Source: Desulfuromonas sp.
Lineage (GTDB): Bacteria > Desulfobacterota > Desulfuromonadia > Desulfuromonadales > Desulfuromonadaceae
Assembly (NCBI GenBank): GCA_028685815.1
Contig: JAQUDG010000013.1
Location: 1 to 36,802, forward strand
Direction of reading: 5' to 3'
Length of the DNA: 36,802 nucleotides
Positions within the stretch are counted from its first letter, which is position 1. Each line of letters opens with the position of its first letter. The notes beneath the pieces were generated by a model. The model did not search any database. It worked only from the letters and a program-made list of their open reading frames with translations, and had not been told where the DNA came from. Of the stretch, positions 1 to 10,534 are shown piece by piece. The translations under genes and the position numbers were made by a program.

Positions 1-348
1 CCCCAAGGGACCGGCCAACCCCCCCCCCCCCCCCCAATCCGTCCCGTCGCGGGTGACGAACTCCTCAATCATCCTCTGCATCGTCACTGAATCGATGCGC
101 GTGAAAGGAATCTCGATTCCTATTTCCTGCTGTTAATCCAGACGTTTCTGATCCACCCATCACCTCACTTGGCCTGCTCCCGCCCACATGCGATCCACCC
201 AGATGGATGATGAAAGTCACACCGGACGAATATTTTTTGTTCATCCTGACCCAAATGTTGTTTTGCGACAAGGCCTTATCCGGCGAGCAGGTCAGCTTCG
301 TAATCATAGAATCTATAGTGTCAGGCTTGCAAGGAGTACTAATTTAAA

Positions 349-1720
349 TGCCTCGCCCGCAGAATCTGTGGGTAGGTAGCGGTAAAAAATAGAGCATTGT
401 CTCCCCGGTTGGATAAGATGGTTTTAGCCGAAACTATCAAACCCTAACCAAAAGAAGACAATGCTGATAAAGACTTTACTCAACAAGGTAGAACGGTTCA
501 AGTCGTTTGTTTACACCTGCCGTGTATCTGATGCTGATTAACGGTAGGGATGCGCTGGTTATTGATATTGAACTGCGCCGCAACAGTCGCCCTATATGCC
601 CTGAGTGCGGCAAACGTTGCGCGGTTTACGACCGGCAGCCGCAGCGTTTATTTGAATATCTGCCGATCTGGTCATTTAAAGCATTCTTTCGCTATGTTCC
701 GCGCCGGGTCAAATGTTTGGAGCATTGCGTTAAGGTTGAGGTTCTGCCCTGGGCTCACGGTAAGGAGCGCACGACCGTTTCATACCAGGTGTTTCTGTCC
801 CGCTGGGTAAAAAGGCTCTCCTGGCAGGAAACCGCGAGAGTATTCGAAACCAGTTGGGATACCGTGTTCCGCGCCGTTAAGTTTGTTGTCGATTACGGTC
901 TTGCCCACAGAAACCTTGAGGGTATCACCGAGATCGGTGTGGATGAGGTTGCTGTTTTTAAGGGCCACAAGTACCTGACGCTGGTGTATCAGGTTAATGC
1001 CGGTGCCAGACGGCTTTTGTGGAGCGGCCCTGAGCGTAGAGCCAAGGCTCTGCTGAAGTTTTTCAGAGAGTTCGGTCTAGAGCGAAATGCTAAGCTCCAG
1101 TTTGTCTGCAGTGACATGTGGCCGGCGTATCTCAAGGTCATTGCCAAGAAAGCTCCACAGGCTCTGAATGTTCTCGATCGCTTCCACATTATGGGTAAGT
1201 TCAACGAGGCGATTGATGAGATCCGCCGCAGCGAAGTAAAAGAGTTAAAGCAGGTGGCAAGTTAAACGTTTCAGAACGCAAGCGTTGGTTGTTGCTCAAG
1301 CGCCCGGAAAATCTATCTGAGAAGCAGACAGCCCGGATGTCGGAGCTACTGAGCCTGAACCTGGCGTCGATTAAGGGTTACCAGCTGCGCGAAGACTTTC
1401 AGCGTTTCTGGGAATATAAACGCTACGACTTCGCTGATAAGTTTCTTGAAAACTGGGTAACCAGAACATTACAAACCGACCTGGAACCGATGAAGAAGGT
1501 AGCCAGGATGTTACGCAAGCATAAGCCGCTGATTCTCAATTGGTTCAAAGCCAAAGGCGAGGTTTCAAGCGGTGCCGTTGAGGGCATGAACATGAAGTTA
1601 AAACTCGCTATGAGAAAAGCCTACGGTTTTAGAACCACAGAATGCCTGCAAATCGCCCTATATCATGAACTTGGCAAGTTGCCGGAACCTGATTTTAACC
1701 ACAGATTCTGCTGACGAGCC
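349..1720 (+). mobile_element. ISL3-family-like insertion sequence, approximate limits
   Basis: Transposase ORFs flanked by a 13-bp perfect inverted repeat GCAGAATCTGTGG (359-371) / CCACAGATTCTGC (1699-1711), extending imperfectly outward (CTCGYCMGCAGAATCTGTGG). Confidence 0.75.
507..1714 (+). pseudogene. ISL3 family transposase, frameshifted (ORFs 507-1265 and 1289-1714)
   Basis: N-part has zinc-finger-like CPECGKRC and ISL3-like DDE residues (GVDEVAVFKGHKY, CSDMWPAY, LDRFHIM); C-part GAVEGMNMKLKLAMRKAYGFR continues it. Frame change near 1245-1265: AAA GCA GGT GGC AAG TTA AAC reads on into the second ORF. Confidence 0.85.
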
Positions 1721-1887
1721 ATTTTTTAAAAGATCAATGTAGTTTCGGTATATTGCACCGTTTAGTTCGGTGCGAAAGTTGAGTAACAAACAATTTAAAA
1801 TCAAGTGGCCCTCTGGTTATGCCTGGTTATAACCATGCTGAAAATCCGCTGTCTATTTTTAACCAAGATATTCACTATCGTAACGTA

Positions 1888-2883
1888 TTAAACCTTCCAG
1901 ATACGAGAAGGACCGCGTTGAATTTTCCAGTCGAGTTCCCAGAACATGGTTTCAAGCTCGCTGACATTATGAGCACGGCCCTCTTCGGTACGGGCAATCG
2001 TATCGCGGGGGTTTGCGCCCATTTCAGCCCAGAAGAAAGTTGCTCCACCCATGCCGGGTAAAACACCTGGTTCGTGGGTACAATTGGCGATTGTTGTGTG
2101 GGGCATGGCAAGGCGGGTGACGGCGACCACCTGTGCTTGGCGTATCTCTGGGATGGTTCCTAGCTCACCCATACGGGTACCTGGTATGGGAATACGACGT
2201 GCCGCGCCGCTAAAGACAGGATTGAGGCTCGCGGTGTAATGGATCATCTCGGCAATCTCCTTATCGCTGTGTTCAGGTCCTAAGGGTTCAACGCAAACGC
2301 CGAGCTGTAATCCTGCCTTTTGAAATTTTTCAATACTGTCACGGCGCTGTTGTGGTGGGATATTGGTATCGATACCTTCACGTAAACGTAGGGCATGGTA
2401 GACGCCATTGACGCCAAGTTGAACCAGCTCCTCGGCATTTTCAGCGCACTGATCACCGATATTAACGATCAGAGGCGTCTCTTTTTTCACTACTTGGCGA
2501 ATTGCTGTCAGGTAAGGAGCGATCTTCTTGAACGGAAAGTTGGCTGTGGTCATCAAGACGATGGCTTGACAACCCACATCTTCAAACTGCTTGGCCATCG
2601 TGACCGCTTCATCGATGGGTACTTCGGTTGCTTTAGTGAAAATTTTATTACTCTTAGCAAAGGAGCAAAATTGACATTCTTCAGGGCAGGGGGCGAGGTT
2701 AAGTGCGAGCTGTCCGTGGACTTCAGCCTCGTTGTTTTGCAGTTGGCGCGCAAGATCACTGGCCGCAGACATCATCTTAAAATTTTGTGCGCTGTGAGGT
2801 GGAAAGCTGAGCAAGTATTCGATCTCTTGAGGCGTCAGCGTTTGGCCATTGGTTCCTTTGTTAATTAGATCTGTTGCTGTCAT
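1888..2883 (-). CDS. Radical SAM protein, biotin-synthase-like
   Basis: CPEECQFCSF = CxxxCxxC cluster motif; overall BioB/HydE-like order (VNIGDQ, RIPIPGTRMGELG). Likely start is MTATDLINKG at 2883 rather than the longer ORF start at 3048. Confidence 0.7.
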   Translation of the reverse strand: MTATDLINKGTNGQTLTPQEIEYLLSFPPHSAQNFKMMSAASDLARQLQNNEAEVHGQLALNLAPCPEECQFCSFAKSNKIFTKATEVPIDEAVTMAKQFEDVGCQAIVLMTTANFPFKKIAPYLTAIRQVVKKETPLIVNIGDQCAENAEELVQLGVNGVYHALRLREGIDTNIPPQQRRDSIEKFQKAGLQLGVCVEPLGPEHSDKEIAEMIHYTASLNPVFSGAARRIPIPGTRMGELGTIPEIRQAQVVAVTRLAMPHTTIANCTHEPGVLPGMGGATFFWAEMGANPRDTIARTEEGRAHNVSELETMFWELDWKIQRGPSRIWKV

Positions 2884-3326
2884 TTCAATAAAACCCTTCA
2901 AAGATAAAATGTCAGAATGGACGACAGGCCATCGGTTGTGGCTTGCTCGTTGCCCGTCTGACAGCGGAGAAGATGTGCTCGTGTAGAAAGGGAATAGTGT
3001 AATGATTTTTGCCCACCAGTTCCAATAGAAAAAACCTGTTGGTTGCATGGAACTGATTGGATTCTCTGATGATACATGCGCAAGCTGGGTTCATTGGGGG
3101 TTCTTTTGATCTGTTTGGCGAGCAAAATAATTTGTTGTGTGTCAACACTTATCCAGACACAAGTTTACGCAATTTCTTATCTCTGTTCAAATACCAGTGG
3201 GTCGAGCCTCTTGCAAAAGAACATGCAAAAAGCTGAATACAATATGCAAAAAGCTGCATAAAAGTCGAGCTTCAAAGGCAACTATCTGATATTATTGAGT
3301 TACCACACAAAACAATAACAGAGGAG

Positions 3327-4428
3327 ATGCCGATGAAGCTCAAGGAAAGAATATCATGGTTAATGGGAACAATCCAGCACAGCCTGTTCCCCTATCTTGA
3401 CGAGAATCTGCCCAGTCCACAGGCTGAACCGGAAAAACGTCTGGTCAAGATCCTTGAGCTTATTGAGATTGAGCAATATGTTCCTGTAAGTCGGCGTTAC
3501 CAATGGACTGGACGCCCAATCAAGTAACGTGAAGCGATTGCCAGGGCTTTTATAGCCAAAACATTACTTCGGTATCAGCATACCAGTACCTTGCGCAACG
3601 CTTTGCTGAGCACCCCGAATTTGCGCCTAATCTGCGGATTTTCTGAGCGTAGGGATGTTCCATCAGAGTCAACGTTCTCTCGCGCTTTTGCAGAATTTGC
3701 CACAGCGGGGCTTGGTACCGAAATCCACGATGCTTTGGTCAAAGAGAACCTCGGCACTGAACTGATTAGCCATATCAGCCGCGATTCTTCAGCCATTATT
3801 GGGCGGGAGAAACTGGCAAAGAAAGTCAAGGCACCTAAGGTTGCAAAGAAACGCGGTCGCCCGCCCAAAGGGGAAGTCAGGCCACCGGCAGAACCGAAGC
3901 GACTTGAACTGCAGCGCCATCAGTCTGCTGAAGAAGCGCTAGTACAGTTACCGAAAATCTGTGATCGCGGGGTTAAACGCAACGCCAAAGGATATACAGA
4001 AACCTGGAACGGCTACAAACTGCATCTGGATGTAAGCGATTGCGGATTCCCGATCAGCGCAGTGTTAACCTCTGCATCTGTACATGACAGTCAGGTAGCA
4101 ATTCCGATGATGAAGCTCAGCGCTGCCAAAGTAAGATCCTGCTATGATCTCCTATGATGCAGCGCAGATCCGCGAACAAAGCCTGAAGCTCGGTCATGTA
4201 GCGATCATAGATCGCAACCCGCGCGGCAAGCAGGCAGTACCAATGGCGCCGCATGAAGCAGTACGATACCGAGAGCGAAGCGGCGTAGAGCGTTGCTTTG
4301 GACGCTTAAAAGATGAATTTGGAGCCCGCAACATACATGTTCGCGGTCCGGACAAAGTCATGATGCACAACATGTTCGGAGTCATCACGCTGTTCGCGGA
4401 TCAGTTGCTTAAAGTCACTGGCTGCTGA
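3327..4428 (+). pseudogene. DDE transposase (IS1182/IS5-like), interrupted
   Basis: ORFs 3327-3527 and 3591-4157 share a frame and are separated by a TAA at 3525; readable sequence (REAIARAFIAKTLLRYQHTSTLRN) bridges them. Frame is lost again near 4144-4157 and the C-part (RYRERSGVERCFGRLKDEFGA) continues in another frame. Confidence 0.8.
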
Positions 4429-4641
4429 CTGTCAAAGAGCAAAAAACGGGTCAAAAATGCCCTCAGAGGGAGTAGTATGTCTTAATTTAGAAAAATCGCG
4501 GTCAAAAGTCGATATGCAACGGGTTTTTGCTCAAAAAGCGACTTGAGACCTGTTTCGCAAACAATTGACCGCTACTGGCGGAATATTAATTTACAGCACT
4601 ATACGGACATAACCACTGAATCAGTGTTACCGAATAGAAAC

Positions 4642-4674
4642 TTGACATCTCTTTAACAATTTCACCATAAAGCT
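4642..4674 (+). promoter_or_regulatory. Pho-box-like 11-bp direct repeats upstream of pstS
   Basis: TTGACATCTCT (4642-4652) and TTAACAATTTC (4653-4663), then a degenerate third unit. Confidence 0.6.
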
Positions 4675-4730
4675 AAAACATTTTTTGTTTATCCTCCCTG
4701 CATAAATCATTTAACACTGGAGGAAACAAC

Positions 4731-5732
4731 ATGAAAAATTTGCTACTTGTCTTGTCAGTACTCTTGCTACTGGCAACCTCATCCTTTGCAGCCTCGACCA
4801 TTAACGGTGCGGGTGCTTCTTTTCCCTACCCGGTCTATTCTGCCTGGGCCTTCCAATACCAAAAAGATACTGGGACAAAGATCAATTATCAGTCGATTGG
4901 CTCTGGTGGTGGGGTTCGTCAGATCACAAGTCGAACGGTCGATTTCGGTGCTTCGGATGCACCGGTTAAGCCTGCAGATCTCAATGAAAAAGGACTGTTG
5001 CAATTCCCAGCGATCATTGGTGGGGTCGTGCCGATCATCAATGTTAAGGGGATAGACAGTGGCCAGTTAAAACTAACTGGTGATCTTCTGGCGCGTATTT
5101 TCCTTGGTAAAATCAACAAGTGGAATGATCCAGAAATTGCCGAACTTAACCCTGGCCAGCAACTTCCTGACGCTGATATCACCGTCATCCACCGCTCTGA
5201 CGGATCGGGAACTACGGCAATTTTTACCAGCTATCTTGCTGAGGTCAGCAACGACTGGAAAGAAACCACCGGCGCGGGAAAGTCTGTGAACTGGGCAGTC
5301 GGGATTGGCGGTAAAGGGAACGAAGGGGTAACCAACTACGTTAAGCGGGTGAAAAACTCAATCGGTTATGTCGAGTTCGCTTACGCCAAACGGAATAAAC
5401 TGGCCGATGTCAGGTTGCAAAATCGTGAAGGAGGTTATGTCAGCGCGTCTTTCGCCAGTTTTAAGGCGGCCGCTGCGGGTGCTAAGTGGCAGCAGGACGA
5501 GGGCTATTACCTGTGGCTTGTCAATGCACCAGGCAAAGAATCATGGCCGATTGCTGGTGCCTCTTTTATTCTGCTTGCCAAGGATAAGACGGCGTCAAAT
5601 CAGCAGGCAATAAAGTTTTATGACTGGGCGTTTGAAAACGGTGACGAAATGGCGGTCAAGCTGGTTTATGTGCCACTGCCGCAGAACCTAAAAGAGGATA
5701 TTCGTAGCTACTGGAAGGCCAACGGCTTGTAA
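4731..5732 (+). CDS. pstS: Phosphate ABC transporter substrate-binding protein PstS
   Basis: Signal peptide, INGAGASFPYPVYSAWAFQY, SGGGVRQI, HRSDGSGTTAIFTSYL. Confidence 0.97.
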   Translation: MKNLLLVLSVLLLLATSSFAASTINGAGASFPYPVYSAWAFQYQKDTGTKINYQSIGSGGGVRQITSRTVDFGASDAPVKPADLNEKGLLQFPAIIGGVVPIINVKGIDSGQLKLTGDLLARIFLGKINKWNDPEIAELNPGQQLPDADITVIHRSDGSGTTAIFTSYLAEVSNDWKETTGAGKSVNWAVGIGGKGNEGVTNYVKRVKNSIGYVEFAYAKRNKLADVRLQNREGGYVSASFASFKAAAAGAKWQQDEGYYLWLVNAPGKESWPIAGASFILLAKDKTASNQQAIKFYDWAFENGDEMAVKLVYVPLPQNLKEDIRSYWKANGL

Positions 5733-5758
5733 CTATCAGATAGTCTTTAGCGTTTTCG

Positions 5759-5795
5759 CCCCGTGGATCTTTTGGTTCACGGGGATTTCTTGTTC
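5759..5795 (+). terminator. Hairpin after pstS (terminator or attenuator)
   Basis: CCCCGTG-N12-CACGGGG followed by a T-rich tract (ATTTCTTGTTCTT). Confidence 0.6.
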
Positions 5796-5817
5796 TTAAT
5801 CCGATACGAATCAATAG

Positions 5818-5861
5818 TTTACAACGTTTTAACCGTCCGTTGACAGTTATCTAACAGCCAG
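5818..5861 (+). promoter_or_regulatory. Four Pho-box-like 11-bp direct repeats upstream of psiE
   Basis: TTTACAACGTT / TTAACCGTCCG / TTGACAGTTAT / CTAACAGCCAG. Confidence 0.65.
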
Positions 5862-5945
5862 CAGCTATAAATTCATTACATATCAAGAAATTTTATACTA
5901 ACAACATGAATCGCCAGAGGATCTGGCCAAAGTAGGAGAAGAAAA

Positions 5946-6401
5946 ATGACCAAAGAGACAATCAGAGTCGCCTCAGATCTCTTTTTTGAAACACTCTGCC
6001 GCGCCCTCTTAAGCCTGTTGCTGGTGGTGTTGCTGGCGGCAATGGCGGTTGGAATTTTTGGCGCAGCTGCTGATCTGTTGGCAGATTATAACAGATTGTC
6101 CCTCAATAATGGATTACACAATACCCTTAAACATTTGGTAACAAATGTGCTGATGGTGCTAGCGGTGGTCGAACTGTTCCGTACGGTAAAAGCCTATTTC
6201 ACTGAAGGGCGACTTAAGGTGACCTATATTATTGACACCGCGCTTGTGGTGGTCATCACCGAACTGATGGGGTTCTGGTATCGTGAAGTCGATGAGGCTC
6301 GGGTGGGGTTGGCCATTGCCCTGGTTGTTGCTTTGATGTTTGTTCGGATTATGGCGATCCGTTTTTCGCCCAAACGGCGAGAATTACTGGAAGGGCTGTA
6401 G
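5946..6401 (+). CDS. psiE: PsiE-family phosphate-starvation-inducible membrane protein
   Basis: Four-TM protein with LKHLVTNVLMVLAVVELFRTVKAYFTEGRLKVTYIIDTALVVVITELMGFW; sits within the pst locus. Confidence 0.8.
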   Translation: MTKETIRVASDLFFETLCRALLSLLLVVLLAAMAVGIFGAAADLLADYNRLSLNNGLHNTLKHLVTNVLMVLAVVELFRTVKAYFTEGRLKVTYIIDTALVVVITELMGFWYREVDEARVGLAIALVVALMFVRIMAIRFSPKRRELLEGL

Positions 6402-6450
6402 TCATCTCGAAGATACATTGATCGGTAGGGTGCCGCCGGTGCAAATTTAT

Positions 6451-6494
6451 TTGACAACTCTTTAACATCTTCGTGACAACGCGTTAACAACCGC
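6451..6494 (+). promoter_or_regulatory. Four Pho-box-like 11-bp direct repeats upstream of pstC
   Basis: TTGACAACTCT / TTAACATCTTC / GTGACAACGCG / TTAACAACCGC. Confidence 0.7.
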
Positions 6495-6530
6495 ATGTTA
6501 GAACTATCAAAACCTTCAAATGGATAGGGC

Positions 6531-7463
6531 ATGGCAACGACTATAAAACGTGAGCAAACATTCGAAAAACTTTTCTCTGGAATAACCTTTTCGGCAGCCT
6601 TTTTAATTCTGGTGATTATTGCCAGCATCTTTATTTCGCTGTTCCGTGAGTCGCTGATGGCTATCGATTCCTTCGGGTTTTTTGGTTTTGTTAGTAGTAC
6701 CGCCTGGGATCCGGTACGGGAGCAGTTTGGTGCAGCAACCACTCTGTACGGTACCTTGGTTACGACTATTCTAGCGTTGGTAGTGGCAGTTCCAGTATCG
6801 CTAGGAATTGCAATTTTTATCACCGAACTGTGCCCTAAATTTCTCAAACCGATCGTTAGCACCGCTATTGAACTGCTGGCCGCAATTCCAAGTATTATCT
6901 ACGGTATGTGGGGTCTGTTTACCTTTGCCCCGCTGATGAGTGACTGTGTTGAGCCGCTGTTACAGAAAATTTTCGAACCAATCCCGTTGTTCGGGCAACT
7001 GTTTACTGGTGTTCCATTAGGGATCGATATCTTGACCACCAGTATTATTCTTAGCATCATGATTACCCCTTTTATCGCCAGTATTGTTCGAGACACCTTT
7101 GCGCTGACCCCGGTCCAGCTTAAGGAGTCGGCCTATGGCATCGGAGCGACCCGCTGGGAAGTGATAAAAGATGTGATGATCCCGTATTCGAAGACCGGGA
7201 TTTTCGGCAGCGTTATTATCGCCATGGGGCGGGCGCTCGGTGAGACGATGGCGGTCGCTTTTGTGTTGGGGAACAAGCATGCGATTGCCACCTCACTGTT
7301 CGATGCCTCAGCGACAATTACCGTGACTCTGGCCAACGAGTTTACCGAGGCCGACAGTGATCTCTACCTGTCGTCGCTGTTTTATTTGGCGTTGATTCTG
7401 CTCGGGATGAACTTTTTACTCTTAGCGGTCGCTAAAATGTTTCTGGCACGCAGGGACAAGTGA
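6531..7463 (+). CDS. pstC: Phosphate ABC transporter permease PstC
   Basis: Multi-TM permease; AIPSIIYGMWGLF and the permease loop GATRWEVIKDVMIPYSKTGIFGSVIIAMGRALGETMAV. Confidence 0.95.
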   Translation: MATTIKREQTFEKLFSGITFSAAFLILVIIASIFISLFRESLMAIDSFGFFGFVSSTAWDPVREQFGAATTLYGTLVTTILALVVAVPVSLGIAIFITELCPKFLKPIVSTAIELLAAIPSIIYGMWGLFTFAPLMSDCVEPLLQKIFEPIPLFGQLFTGVPLGIDILTTSIILSIMITPFIASIVRDTFALTPVQLKESAYGIGATRWEVIKDVMIPYSKTGIFGSVIIAMGRALGETMAVAFVLGNKHAIATSLFDASATITVTLANEFTEADSDLYLSSLFYLALILLGMNFLLLAVAKMFLARRDK

Positions 7464-8314
7464 TGAATCTTATGAGCGAAATCGGCAAACGAAAAGCTGT
7501 CAACCTTCTCTCCCTGAGCCTCGCCTGCGCCGCAGCCGGGCTGGGGTTGTTCTGGTTAATTTTTATCCTGGCCGATGTTTTACGCCACGGTATCGCTTAC
7601 ATCACACCGGAACTGTTTCTGAGTGAAGCAGCTCCTCCCGGAATGGAAGAGGGCGGCCTGAAGCATGCCTTTATCGGCCAACTGCTGATCACCCTGTTCG
7701 CGGTGCTGATCGGTATTCCACTGGGGATTCTTGGTGGTACCTGGCTGGCTGAATACGGGCGTCATCACAAGCTCGGCCGCTTTATCAGCACCCTGTCCGA
7801 TATTATGATTAGTGTCCCCTCAATTGTTATCGGCACCTTTGTCTATGCCGTGTTCGTCAAGCCGCTCGGCCATTTCAGCGGTTTTGCCGGCGCTCTAGCG
7901 CTCGCAATTATCATGATTCCCGTGGTGCTACGAACCACGGAAGAGATGATGGGGTTGGTGCCGTGGGAAATCCGCGAGGCAGCCTTTGCCCTCGGGGCGC
8001 CCTATTACAAGGTGATCCTACAGGTGGTCTATCGCGGCGCGGCAACGGGTATTTTTACCGGAATTCTGCTGGCGATTGCTCGGATTGCTGGTGAAACGGC
8101 GCCGCTGCTGTTTACCTCGTTTAACAATATGTTCCTGACCACCAATATGAATGAACCGATGCCTTCTCTGACTGTTACCATCTATCAGTACGCGATGGGC
8201 CCGTACGACGATTGGCATGAAATGGCCTGGGCGGCGTCCTTTGTTATCACTGTGTTTATTTTAGGACTGACAATTCTGGGCCGATTGATTATCCGGTGGA
8301 AATACAAGAATTGA
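7463..8314 (+). CDS. pstA: Phosphate ABC transporter permease PstA
   Basis: SVPSIVIGTFVYA, GAPYYKVILQVVYRGAATGIFTGILLAIARIAGETAPLLFT; ATG overlaps the pstC stop (GTG at 7460 also possible). Confidence 0.95.
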   Translation: MNLMSEIGKRKAVNLLSLSLACAAAGLGLFWLIFILADVLRHGIAYITPELFLSEAAPPGMEEGGLKHAFIGQLLITLFAVLIGIPLGILGGTWLAEYGRHHKLGRFISTLSDIMISVPSIVIGTFVYAVFVKPLGHFSGFAGALALAIIMIPVVLRTTEEMMGLVPWEIREAAFALGAPYYKVILQVVYRGAATGIFTGILLAIARIAGETAPLLFTSFNNMFLTTNMNEPMPSLTVTIYQYAMGPYDDWHEMAWAASFVITVFILGLTILGRLIIRWKYKN

Positions 8315-8394
8315 TGGTGACGATCATAAAAGGCCACCACGTAATGCAGGATGGTTTTTTGTAACTTAGCCACAAAAGCAGGAGCTTAACAAAT

Positions 8395-9153
8395 ATGTCC
8401 GATTCGATCATGAGCGTGAATAATTTGAATTTTTACTACCAGGGCAATGTGCATGCGGTTAAAAATATGTCTTTGCCGATAAAGCGTCATCAGGTCACTG
8501 CCCTGATCGGGCCTTCAGGCTGCGGCAAAACGACTTTTTTGCGTTGTTTTAATCGGATGCACGATCTGTATCCTGGCCATCGTCAAGAGGGGGAGATCCT
8601 CTTCGAGGGCAGTAACTTGCTGACTAGAAAAGATATTATTGAACTGCGAAGCCGGATCGGTATGGTTTTTCAAAAGCCGACTCCGTTCCCCATGAGCATT
8701 TTTGATAACATTGCTTATGGCTTAAGGCTAAAAGGGATAAGGAACCGTGCGGAACTGTCCGATCGAGTCGAGAAGGTTCTGAAGCAGGCGGCTATCTGGC
8801 AGGAGACCCACGATCGTTTGAAACAATCAGCTAATAGCTTATCTGGGGGACAGCAGCAACGCCTCGTTATTGCACGAGCTTTGGCGGTAGAGCCAGATGT
8901 GTTGCTGTTTGATGAACCGACCAGTGCCCTAGATCCGATCTCGACGGGTAAGATCGAAGAGTTGATGGTCAGCTTAAAGCAGGAGGTCACAATCCTCATC
9001 GTCACCCATAATATGCAACAGGCAGCGCGTATCTCAGATCATACTGCATTTATGTACATGGGCGAATTGATTGAGTTTGGACAAACCGAGACACTCTTCA
9101 CCAACCCCAGTGAAAAACTGACCGAAGAATATGTGACCGGCCGCTTTGGTTAA
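8395..9153 (+). CDS. pstB: Phosphate ABC transporter ATP-binding protein PstB
   Basis: Walker [20 protein letters not shown], signature [15 protein letters not shown], Walker [14 protein letters not shown]. Confidence 0.97.
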   Translation: MSDSIMSVNNLNFYYQGNVHAVKNMSLPIKRHQVTALIGPSGCGKTTFLRCFNRMHDLYPGHRQEGEILFEGSNLLTRKDIIELRSRIGMVFQKPTPFPMSIFDNIAYGLRLKGIRNRAELSDRVEKVLKQAAIWQETHDRLKQSANSLSGGQQQRLVIARALAVEPDVLLFDEPTSALDPISTGKIEELMVSLKQEVTILIVTHNMQQAARISDHTAFMYMGELIEFGQTETLFTNPSEKLTEEYVTGRFG

Positions 9154-9189
9154 CCTTGAGTTGGCAGATTTGCAGCTCAACAAGAGAGG

Positions 9190-9870
9190 ATGCAAGTAAT
9201 GAAAAAAGTAGAGCAGGAATATATTCAATTAAAAACTGAGTTGACCAACATGTGTCAGGTGACAACATCTATGCTTCAGGATGTCACCACCGCACTAGTA
9301 ACACGCGACACCGCTTTGGCCGAAAGTGTCATCCAGCGTGATGATGAGGTTGATGATCTCGATACCAGCATAGATGAGCATTGCTTGAAGATGCTGGCAC
9401 TTTACGAACCGAAAGCAGTCGATCTGCGTTTTGTCGTAACTGCGCTGCGGATTATCGTTGATCTGGAACGCGTTGGCGATCATTGCACCAGCATCGCTGA
9501 GCAGGTGAAGCGGCTCAATGAATCCCCACCGGTCAAGCCGTATATCGACCTACCGAAAATGGCCGAGGCCACTATCGGTATGATTCAGGATGCCATTACT
9601 GCCTATTTCAACAAGGACGTCGATGCGGCCCTCGAAATTATCCAGCGCGATGATATTATTGATCAATTTGATAGCAAGATCACAGAGGAATTGCTAGGGT
9701 ATATGGGGACAGACCTCACCACCACCCGCAATGTTATTTCGTTACTGTTCATCGTTCGTAGTATTGAACGGGTCGCTGACTACGCAACCAATATTGCCGA
9801 GATGATCTATTTCATGGCAACCGGAGAAATTATCAAACACCGCTCACCCTACAAGGCAACCGATGGCTAA
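9190..9870 (+). CDS. phoU: Phosphate signalling complex protein PhoU
   Basis: Duplicated PhoU domain (DLERVGDHCTSIAEQ, SIERVADYATNIAEM). Confidence 0.95.
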   Translation: MQVMKKVEQEYIQLKTELTNMCQVTTSMLQDVTTALVTRDTALAESVIQRDDEVDDLDTSIDEHCLKMLALYEPKAVDLRFVVTALRIIVDLERVGDHCTSIAEQVKRLNESPPVKPYIDLPKMAEATIGMIQDAITAYFNKDVDAALEIIQRDDIIDQFDSKITEELLGYMGTDLTTTRNVISLLFIVRSIERVADYATNIAEMIYFMATGEIIKHRSPYKATDG

Positions 9871-10534
9871 AATACTGCTGGTCGAAGATGAAGACGCGTT
9901 GCGGGAGATCGTCACCTTCAATGTGAAAAATGCTGGGCACACGATTGTCGGTACCGATAATGCCAACGATGCGCTGATGATTCTTGAAGACTTTTTGCCC
10001 GACCTGATCCTGCTTGATATTATGCTGCCAGGGTTAAAAGGGGATCAGTTTTTGACGTTGATTCGAGCCAATGCCAAATTTGCCAGGATTTCAGTCATCG
10101 TTATTTCGGCCAAAAGCAGCGAGGAAAATATTGTTCATGTTCTCGAAGCGGGAGCGGACGACTATCTGACTAAGCCGTTCAGTATGAAGATTTTGTTGGC
10201 CAAGATCATAGTTGTCCTGAAACGGTCACGCGTTGAGGAGCCCGGGGATTTTCTCAACTACAAACAGATTTCTGTCGACGAAACCAACCACAAGGCTTTT
10301 GTCAATGGCCAGAAGATCATCTTGACCAACAAGGAGTTTGATCTGCTGTTGCTGTTTGTCAAATATCCCCGACGGGTGTTCACGCGTAATCAGATACTAA
10401 CGACTGTCTGGGGGTACGATGCTGATGTCTTCACCCGTACCGTCGATTCCCATATCTCAACCCTGCGCAAAAAGCTTGGTGGGTCGGGTCAAGTCATTAA
10501 GTCGATCGCCAAAATCGGTTATAAGGTGGAATAG
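9863..10534 (+). CDS. phoB: PhoB-like response regulator (REC + winged helix)
   Basis: REC (VEDED, LLDIMLPG, KPFS) and OmpR-type wHTH (LTNKEFDLLLLF, RTVDSHISTLRKKLG); overlaps the phoU stop. Confidence 0.9.
   Translation: MAKILLVEDEDALREIVTFNVKNAGHTIVGTDNANDALMILEDFLPDLILLDIMLPGLKGDQFLTLIRANAKFARISVIVISAKSSEENIVHVLEAGADDYLTKPFSMKILLAKIIVVLKRSRVEEPGDFLNYKQISVDETNHKAFVNGQKIILTNKEFDLLLLFVKYPRRVFTRNQILTTVWGYDADVFTRTVDSHISTLRKKLGGSGQVIKSIAKIGYKVE

Noticed and set aside
2395-2868. 157-aa plus-strand ORF
   Set aside because: Antisense to the well-supported radical SAM gene; no independent coding evidence.
6224-6862. 212-aa minus-strand ORF
   Set aside because: Antisense to psiE and pstC; reading-frame by-product.
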